From the NCBI GenBank assembly GCA_021781455.1, contig JAJXWV010000024.1, forward strand, positions 1-64,000: a stretch of 64,000 nucleotides of DNA. The letters run 5' to 3'. Source of the stretch: Acidobacteriota bacterium (GTDB lineage Bacteria; Acidobacteriota; Thermoanaerobaculia; Gp7-AA8). Below the pieces are notes generated by a model. It ran no database searches. It was not told the origin of the DNA and saw nothing but the letters and a program-made list of their open reading frames with translations. Position 1 is the stretch's first letter. Each line of letters begins with the position of its first letter. This document shows positions 59,705 through 64,000 of this stretch, in pieces. The position numbers and the translations under genes were made by a program.

Positions 59705-59898
59705 TTGAAAATGTGATCTTCGCTACACTGTAACGTGACGTAGCAAGTCGAGCGTGCAGTGGTAGTTGCGAGTTTCGACCCGGCATTTGACGCCGTCGAC
59801 GCCATCCTGAGCAGGCGAAATCGCGCCAGCCGTCACGTTGAGCCGTTCGAGCCGCTCCGCACGCCGCTCGTGTCGGCGAGCTTTTCCAGCGCGCCCAA

Positions 59899-59930
59899 GG
59901 GGGACAGGCTGGAAAGCCTGTCCCACACGC
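59899..59930. repeat. Family C dyad at the HEAT gene 3' end
   Basis: GGGGGACAGGCTGGAAAGCC and TGTCCCACAC; the core GGACAGGCTNNNCAGCCTGTCC matches the triplicate at 62211-62300. Confidence 0.8.
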
Positions 59931-59937
59931 AGGCGAC

Positions 59938-60810
59938 CTACTTCAGCTCCGCCAGCGCTTCCCGCGCCGCCGACTGCACGCGCAGGCTCGAATCGCCCGA
60001 CAGCGGCTCGAGATCGGGAATCGCCTCGCGCCCGACGAGCCGCGTGATCGAGGAGATGGCCACGATCATCGCGTCTTCCTTCTGGTCTTCGCGCATGCTG
60101 CGAATCCCGTTCAGGTGCTGGCGGTCGAGCATCTCCCGCAACACGGGAAGGGCACGCCGGTCGCCGAACCGCGCCAGCGCCACGGCGGCGTTGAAGCGGA
60201 CGTCCGGCTGCGGATCGCTGAGCGTCGCGGCCAGAAGCGGGATCGCGCGCGGGTCGCCGATCGAGCCGAGCGCGTAGAGCGCCGTCACGCGCACGTCCTT
60301 CTCGTCGTCTCCGGCCGCTTTCATGACCTGCGGCACCGCGGCGGGATCGTGAAGCTCGCCGAGAGCGAGCAGCGCGTAGATCCTCGTCTCGACGTCCTTC
60401 TCGTCGAGCGAGGCCACCAGCAGCGGCGTGGCCCGGCGGTCGCCGAGGTTGCCGAGGACCATCGAGAGATAGCGCCGGACGCGGGGATCGTCGCTCTTCG
60501 AGGAGACGTAGAGCGCCGCCACTTCCTGCTCGAGGTTCGGGTACTTCTTCGCCTCGCCCCGCTTGAGCGACTTCGACAGCTGATAGGCCGCCTGCCACCG
60601 CTCGTGCGAGCTCCCCGACCGGATCTGGTTCAGGTAATCGGGGATGGACTGGCCGTCGGAGGCGAGCTTGCCGAACAGAAAGAAGACGCCGACGGCGATG
60701 ACCACGATGCCGAGCGGAAAGACGACGAACTGGAAGAGGATCGTGCGCGCCGATTCCTTCGGCACGTCAGCGGAGGGGTCGTCGGCGAAGTCGGGCTCGC
60801 GGGGAGGCAT
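59938..60810 (-). CDS. HEAT-repeat membrane protein
   Basis: A 290-residue protein. A single transmembrane helix (about 24-46) is followed by at least five HEAT/PBS-lyase-type repeats (units like DPRVRRYLSMVLGNLGDRRATPLLV, each cycling with A.A.ALG..GD..A.P.L). Such repeats are binding scaffolds; the partner is unknown. Its place just upstream of the Rieske-cytochrome b operon suggests respiratory complex assembly, an inference. The ATG 60810 is used; the track extension to 60897 is hairpin-derived. GGGGAGG is not clearly spaced as a Shine-Dalgarno. Confidence 0.85.
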   Translation of the reverse strand: MPPREPDFADDPSADVPKESARTILFQFVVFPLGIVVIAVGVFFLFGKLASDGQSIPDYLNQIRSGSSHERWQAAYQLSKSLKRGEAKKYPNLEQEVAALYVSSKSDDPRVRRYLSMVLGNLGDRRATPLLVASLDEKDVETRIYALLALGELHDPAAVPQVMKAAGDDEKDVRVTALYALGSIGDPRAIPLLAATLSDPQPDVRFNAAVALARFGDRRALPVLREMLDRQHLNGIRSMREDQKEDAMIVAISSITRLVGREAIPDLEPLSGDSSLRVQSAAREALAELK

Positions 60811-60815
60811 ATCCA

Positions 60816-60912
60816 AGTGCTGAGTACTGAGTGCTGAGTACTGAGTGCTGAGTGCTGAGTGCTGAGAAGGCAGCGTCGCCCACTCAGTACTCAGCACTCA
60901 GTACTCAGCACT
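60816..60912. repeat. Word hairpin (7-bp CTGAGTN unit)
   Basis: AGTGCTGAGTACTGAGTGCT and further heptamers on the left; CACTCAGTACTCAGCACTCA on the right; same word family as 3952-4059 and 32337-32428. Confidence 0.88.
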
Positions 60913-60918
60913 TCGTCA

Positions 60919-61392
60919 TCACCTTCCGGTCCCGATCACGACAAACTCGGGCAGGTACGTCTTGAGCTGCGTGGGCGCCTCAGGCACGACGATGGCGTCC
61001 TTGTCGCAGACTGATTCGCAGAGGCGGCAGGCCACGCACTTGTCCTTCACCACCGCGGCGATCTTGTAGTGATTCGCCACCGTCTCGTCCTCGGCAGCCA
61101 CCATGGCGATGGCGTCGAACGGACAGATGTCGACGCAGAACTCGCAGCCGGTGCAGAGCTCCTTGATCACCTCCGCCTTCGGGATCTCCTTCGGCTTGAC
61201 GCGCGGGATCAGCTCACCGTGCTGGTTCTGGATGGCGTCCACCGGGCAGTAGATGCCGCAGACGGAGCAGTCGATGCAGCGCTCCGGGTGGATGTAGAAC
61301 ATCTCCTTGGTGGTGCCCCAGATCGTGTTGGTGGGGCACTTGACCTCGCAGACACCGCAGCCGATGCACTTGTCGGTGATGAAATGTGGCAT
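60919..61392 (-). CDS. Four-cluster [4Fe-4S] ferredoxin-like protein
   Basis: A 157-residue soluble protein with four CxxCxxCxxxC motifs: CIGCGVCEVKC, CIDCSVCGIYC, CTGCEFCVDIC and CVACRLCESVC. Two tandem bacterial-ferredoxin domains could hold four 4Fe-4S clusters. It is a low-potential electron carrier; the class I benzoyl-CoA reductase in this window needs a reduced ferredoxin, but the two are 47 kb apart and linkage is speculative. It lies next to the HEAT-protein and bc-complex genes. Confidence 0.92.
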   Translation of the reverse strand: MPHFITDKCIGCGVCEVKCPTNTIWGTTKEMFYIHPERCIDCSVCGIYCPVDAIQNQHGELIPRVKPKEIPKAEVIKELCTGCEFCVDICPFDAIAMVAAEDETVANHYKIAAVVKDKCVACRLCESVCDKDAIVVPEAPTQLKTYLPEFVVIGTGR

Positions 61393-61409
61393 GGGATTGT
61401 GGAATCAGT

Positions 61410-62831
61410 TTAGCGTACGAACGCCACCACGGCCCGCTCATTCACGTACAACGGCTTGACTGTGCGCGTCTTGCGCAGGATTGACAGCTCCGGCGCGGCG
61501 CGCTCCCCGATCCAGACGAACGGACCCGCCGGCGCGGCCGTCTGCGGAGTCGGAAACGCACGCCATCCCGGATGAATTGCCTGCTCCGCCGGCATGGCCA
61601 GCAGATGAGCATGCACGTTCGCCGCCGCCTCGAGGTAGCAGTAGCCGGACGCGACCACGGTGTCGGTCGGGCGGACGTGAGCGGCGGTCCAGAGCGCGGC
61701 GGCGCGGTACGGATCGACGGAACGGCCGGCGTGATCGGCAATGCCCGCACCGGCGACGCTCACGCCGATGAGGAGAAACGCGGCCAGGAGCAGCCGCCGC
61801 AGCGGGGCACTGCAGGCGTCGAGGGAAGCGCCGATCCAGAGCACCAGCGGCACGGCGATCACGGATTCGAGGCGCATCGGGAAGTAGACGCCGGCGAGGA
61901 CGGCCGCGCCCAGCGGAATCAATGTCGCCGAGGCGGCGAAGACGAGCAGTGGGGAAAAGGCTCTGCGGCTGGCGAGCGGCGCCGCGATCGCGATCAGCAG
62001 CAGAACGGCCGCCGCCAGCACCAGCCAGCGTGGCACAGGAGCGAACAGTGCGTAGGGATAAGCACCGGCGAACGAGAGGTCCTGGGTCCACGACCAGCGC
62101 GACTCGTGCAGCCACTGCATCGCTTCGCGCGGCTGGTGCAGCGCGAGCCAGAAGCCGGGAATGAAGAGAACGATCGCCGCGAAAAACGCCGTCCCCCGGT
62201 GTAGCGTCCCCCCGTGTAGGACAGGCTTTCCAGCCTGTCCCTCGTGTAGGACAGGCTTTCCAGCCTGTCCCTCGTGTAGGACAGGCTTTCCAGCCTGTCC
62301 CCCGTGAACGACGAGCACCAGCGGAAAAAACAGCGCGCCGTAGTAATGCGAATACGCCGCCGCGACGAACATCGCCGCGGCGACGAACGGGCGATCGCTC
62401 CAGACCGCGAGCAGGCCAGCCGCTGCGAACATCGCACAGAGCGCGTAGGCGCGGGCATCGATGGCGAACAGCACCGCGGGCGGGTAGACCGCCAGCAGCG
62501 CAGCGGCGAGGAAGCGTACGTTCCCGAGCGGCCGCGCACTCACGATCAACGCCAGCGTGACCGTCGAGGCGATCAGCGACAGAACGCGAATGGCATCGAC
62601 CGAGCGCAGCGCCAGCGCATGCACGACGAAGTAGAACAGCGGCGGCCCGGAGTCGTGTCTCAGCGCCTCCAGAATGCCGGCGAACGGCTTCGACACGATC
62701 CAGAGGGTGAAGAGCTCGTCGAAGAACGGCTCGCGGACGCGGAGGAGCGCGATGCGAAGAGCCAGAAATACGAAGACGATCGCCGCGACGATCGCAGCCT
62801 GTCCGCGGCGGGATTCGAGAAGATCGTTCAT
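61410..62831 (-). CDS. GT39-type membrane glycosyltransferase (PMT/ArnT-like fold)
   Basis: A 473-residue GT-C membrane protein with about ten or more helices. VREPFFDELFTLWIVS carries the acidic residues of the first periplasmic loop, SGPPLFYFVVHAL and DARAYALCAMFAAAG follow. It would transfer a sugar from a polyprenyl-phosphate donor to lipid, glycan or protein. In a loop near residues 178-210, a 30-bp element occurs three times in frame (GQAGKPVLHE). That loop would otherwise be short. Acceptor unknown. Confidence 0.88.
   Translation of the reverse strand: MNDLLESRRGQAAIVAAIVFVFLALRIALLRVREPFFDELFTLWIVSKPFAGILEALRHDSGPPLFYFVVHALALRSVDAIRVLSLIASTVTLALIVSARPLGNVRFLAAALLAVYPPAVLFAIDARAYALCAMFAAAGLLAVWSDRPFVAAAMFVAAAYSHYYGALFFPLVLVVHGGQAGKPVLHEGQAGKPVLHEGQAGKPVLHGGTLHRGTAFFAAIVLFIPGFWLALHQPREAMQWLHESRWSWTQDLSFAGAYPYALFAPVPRWLVLAAAVLLLIAIAAPLASRRAFSPLLVFAASATLIPLGAAVLAGVYFPMRLESVIAVPLVLWIGASLDACSAPLRRLLLAAFLLIGVSVAGAGIADHAGRSVDPYRAAALWTAAHVRPTDTVVASGYCYLEAAANVHAHLLAMPAEQAIHPGWRAFPTPQTAAPAGPFVWIGERAAPELSILRKTRTVKPLYVNERAVVAFVR
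62211..62300. repeat. Three tandem 30-bp family C units inside the GT39 gene
   Basis: CTCGTGTAGGACAGGCTTTC plus CAGCCTGTCC repeated three times with a 30-nt period; only the second base of the first unit varies (CCCGTGTAGG). Each unit contains the palindrome GGACAGGCTTTCCAGCCTGTCC and encodes ten residues. Confidence 0.95.
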
Positions 62832-62835
62832 CGCG

Positions 62836-62891
62836 TGTGGAGCGGGCGTTCCAGCCCGCTCCGGCGGCAGGCTGGAGAGCCTGCCCGCACC
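62836..62891. repeat. Palindromes between the GT39 and response-regulator genes
   Basis: GTGTGGAGCGGGCGTTCCAG and CCCGCTCCGGCGGCAGGCTG: two dyads, GAGCGGGCGTTCCAGCCCGCTC and GGCAGGCTGGAGAGCCTGCC, similar to families C and D. Confidence 0.75.
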
Positions 62892-62893
62892 GG

Positions 62894-63280
62894 CTACGCC
62901 GCGGCCAGCAGGTCGGAGATCGTCTTGATCAGGTGCGACGACTGGATGGGCTTGGAGATGTACGCGTTCGCCCCCAGGGCCAGCCCGCGCTCCCGATCCT
63001 CTTCCGCCCCTTCGGTGGTGATGATGATGATGGGGATGGCCTTGAGCTGCGCATTCTGCCGCACCAGGGACACGAGCTTGAGCCCGTCCATGACCGGCAT
63101 ATTGATGTCGGTCAGGATCAGGTCGATCCTGTCGGGGCCGGACAGTTTCTTCAGCGCATCCACGCCGTCAACGGCCTCGATGATCTTCGCTCCCTTGAAT
63201 CGCTTCAGGGAAAACGAGATCAACTGGCGCATCGTCGGGCTGTCTTCGACGACGAGGAAGTTGGCGTTGTCGAGTGACAA
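62894..63280 (-). CDS. CheY-like response regulator
   Basis: A 128-residue receiver-only protein: FLVVEDSPTMRQL, phospho-Asp in LILTDINMPVMDG, ITTEG and ISKPIQSSHLI. It lies 11 nt downstream of the GAF gene and is probably cotranscribed with it; the histidine kinase, if any, is outside the window. Resembles chemotaxis-type CheY. Confidence 0.94.
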   Translation of the reverse strand: MSLDNANFLVVEDSPTMRQLISFSLKRFKGAKIIEAVDGVDALKKLSGPDRIDLILTDINMPVMDGLKLVSLVRQNAQLKAIPIIIITTEGAEEDRERGLALGANAYISKPIQSSHLIKTISDLLAAA

Positions 63281-63291
63281 ATTCGGCCTCT

Positions 63292-64000
63292 TCAGTTCGT
63301 GGTGAGCAGGTCGAGGAAGCTCTGGATGGTATTGAGCTTCCGTTCCGACTGCGAGTAAAGCTTCGAGGAAAAAATGGCCGTGGCCGCATGCGCGGCCAGC
63401 AGCGAGAAGAGCTCGTAATCGACAGCTGTGAAGGCGTCCTTCTGCTGCAGCAGCTTGTAGATGACGATCAGGCCGATGACGTGTTCCTTGATCTTCAGCG
63501 GCACGGCCGCGAGCGGCTTTTCGATCGTGACCCGGCCGCCTTCGACGTCCTGGTTGATGTAGTAGCTCTCTCCGGTGCGCGCCACCTGGCCGAGGACGCC
63601 CTCGCCCAGCCGCGTGGAGATGCTCTCCACCCCCGGCATGACGTCGCCGCCTTCGCTGGCGATGGTCTTGAGCTCGTTGGTCTTCTCGTCGAGCAGCAGG
63701 ATGGCGAACGACTCCGCCCCCACCAGGTTGATGATGATCTCCTGGACGATCTGCACGACCTCCTTGAAGTCGAGCGTGGAGTGGAGCTGGTAGCTGGCCA
63801 CGTAAAGGTTGGCCAGGTTGTTGTTCTGCTCCTCGATCTCGATGTAGCGGCTGGCGAAGTCCTTGTTCTCCTCTTCCACTTCGCGGAAGCGCTGGGCCAT
63901 GTGGCGGTTTTCTTCGGCCAGCTGCTGGACTTCGGCTCGGAGACGGTCGACTTCGTCGCGGGAGCTGCCGACCGAAGACTCGGTCTCCAGCGCGGCCAGG
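63292..64000 (-). CDS. GAF-domain protein with coiled coil (partial, runs off the window)
   Basis: At least 235 residues. The C-terminal GAF domain (last about 170 residues: STLDFKEVVQIVQEIIINLV, GEGVLGQVARTGESYYINQD, PLAAVPLKIKEHVIGLIVIY) follows a coiled coil rich in Glu/Gln (EEENKDFASRYIEIEEQNNN). The track begins at the ATG 63900, but the frame stays open to base 64000 and the added sequence continues the heptad pattern (DEVDRLRAEVQQLAEENR), so the true N terminus lies beyond the right edge. A signalling role with the adjacent CheY-like protein is likely. Confidence 0.88.
   Translation of the reverse strand, partial: LAALETESSVGSSRDEVDRLRAEVQQLAEENRHMAQRFREVEEENKDFASRYIEIEEQNNNLANLYVASYQLHSTLDFKEVVQIVQEIIINLVGAESFAILLLDEKTNELKTIASEGGDVMPGVESISTRLGEGVLGQVARTGESYYINQDVEGGRVTIEKPLAAVPLKIKEHVIGLIVIYKLLQQKDAFTAVDYELFSLLAAHAATAIFSSKLYSQSERKLNTIQSFLDLLTTN

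Noticed and set aside
62211-62300. Possible CRISPR array (three 30-bp repeats)
   Set aside because: Units are directly abutting with no spacers and lie in frame in a membrane protein gene.

Overview
The window is high-GC bacterial chromosome with dense metabolic gene clusters and unusually many dispersed palindromic repeats. No rRNA, tRNA or phylogenetic marker fixes the lineage. Class I benzoyl-CoA reductase genes, a bc complex with a giant multiheme cytochrome, a caa3-type oxidase operon, AddAB and PilZ/TPR genes would fit an Acidobacteriota-like (for example Thermoanaerobaculia-like) or related soil or sediment bacterium. That placement is an inference.

Layout. 0.2-4.8 kb: a non-pyrrolysine MttB-family methyltransferase, a DUF5996 protein, a UBP-type zinc finger, an SGNH esterase and a PilZ protein. 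4.9-15.5 kb (all minus strand): an anaerobic aromatic-degradation cluster transcribed Had, Oah, BcrC, BcrB, BcrA, BcrD, followed by an SDR, a GNAT, a zinc-ribbon/TPR protein and an isopropylmalate-synthase-like enzyme. The dienoyl-CoA hydratase and the benzoate-CoA ligase are not in the window. 15.8-32.3 kb: O-antigen ligase, Cys/Met-metabolism PLP enzyme, tetraheme cytochrome c3, a murein-peptide recycling pair (NlpC/P60 plus L-Ala-D/L-Glu epimerase), RNase Z, a REC-degenerate GGDEF-EAL protein, phosphohexomutase, a 2Fe-2S ferredoxin, FtsY, a ClpX-like AAA+, an unknown membrane protein with a response regulator, and VanZ. 32.5-39.0 kb: addB-addA. 39.4-43.8 kb: MarC, a DAG-kinase-like gene that appears to start with CTG, an internally deleted MFS pseudogene, ArsC, PdxH and NUDIX. 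44.1-61.4 kb (all minus strand): a respiratory supercluster running ferredoxin, HEAT protein, Rieske, cytochrome b (two split subunits), octaheme cytochrome c, cupredoxin lipoprotein, cox I, III, IV, two small membrane proteins, cox II, CtaA, CtaB, SCO, DUF420. 61.4-64 kb: a GT39-type membrane glycosyltransferase, a CheY-like regulator and a GAF protein cut by the window edge.

The most unusual aspect is the repeat landscape. Nearly every gene boundary holds a hairpin of one of two sorts: (i) sequence families A-F (palindromic elements of about 30-250 bp), or (ii) 'word' hairpins, in which a 7- or 8-bp unit is iterated on one arm and its complement is iterated on the other. Several families also sit in frame inside conserved genes (bcrA, bcrD, addA, addB, the GT39 gene) and add 10-40 codons without breaking the frame. 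Other signals are the heptamer GCCTAAC/GTTAGGC, which accounts for every TTA-Gly leucine context I noticed, and many genes with a TAGACT/TAGAAT-type box 6-12 nt before the ATG and no Shine-Dalgarno, suggesting leaderless transcripts.
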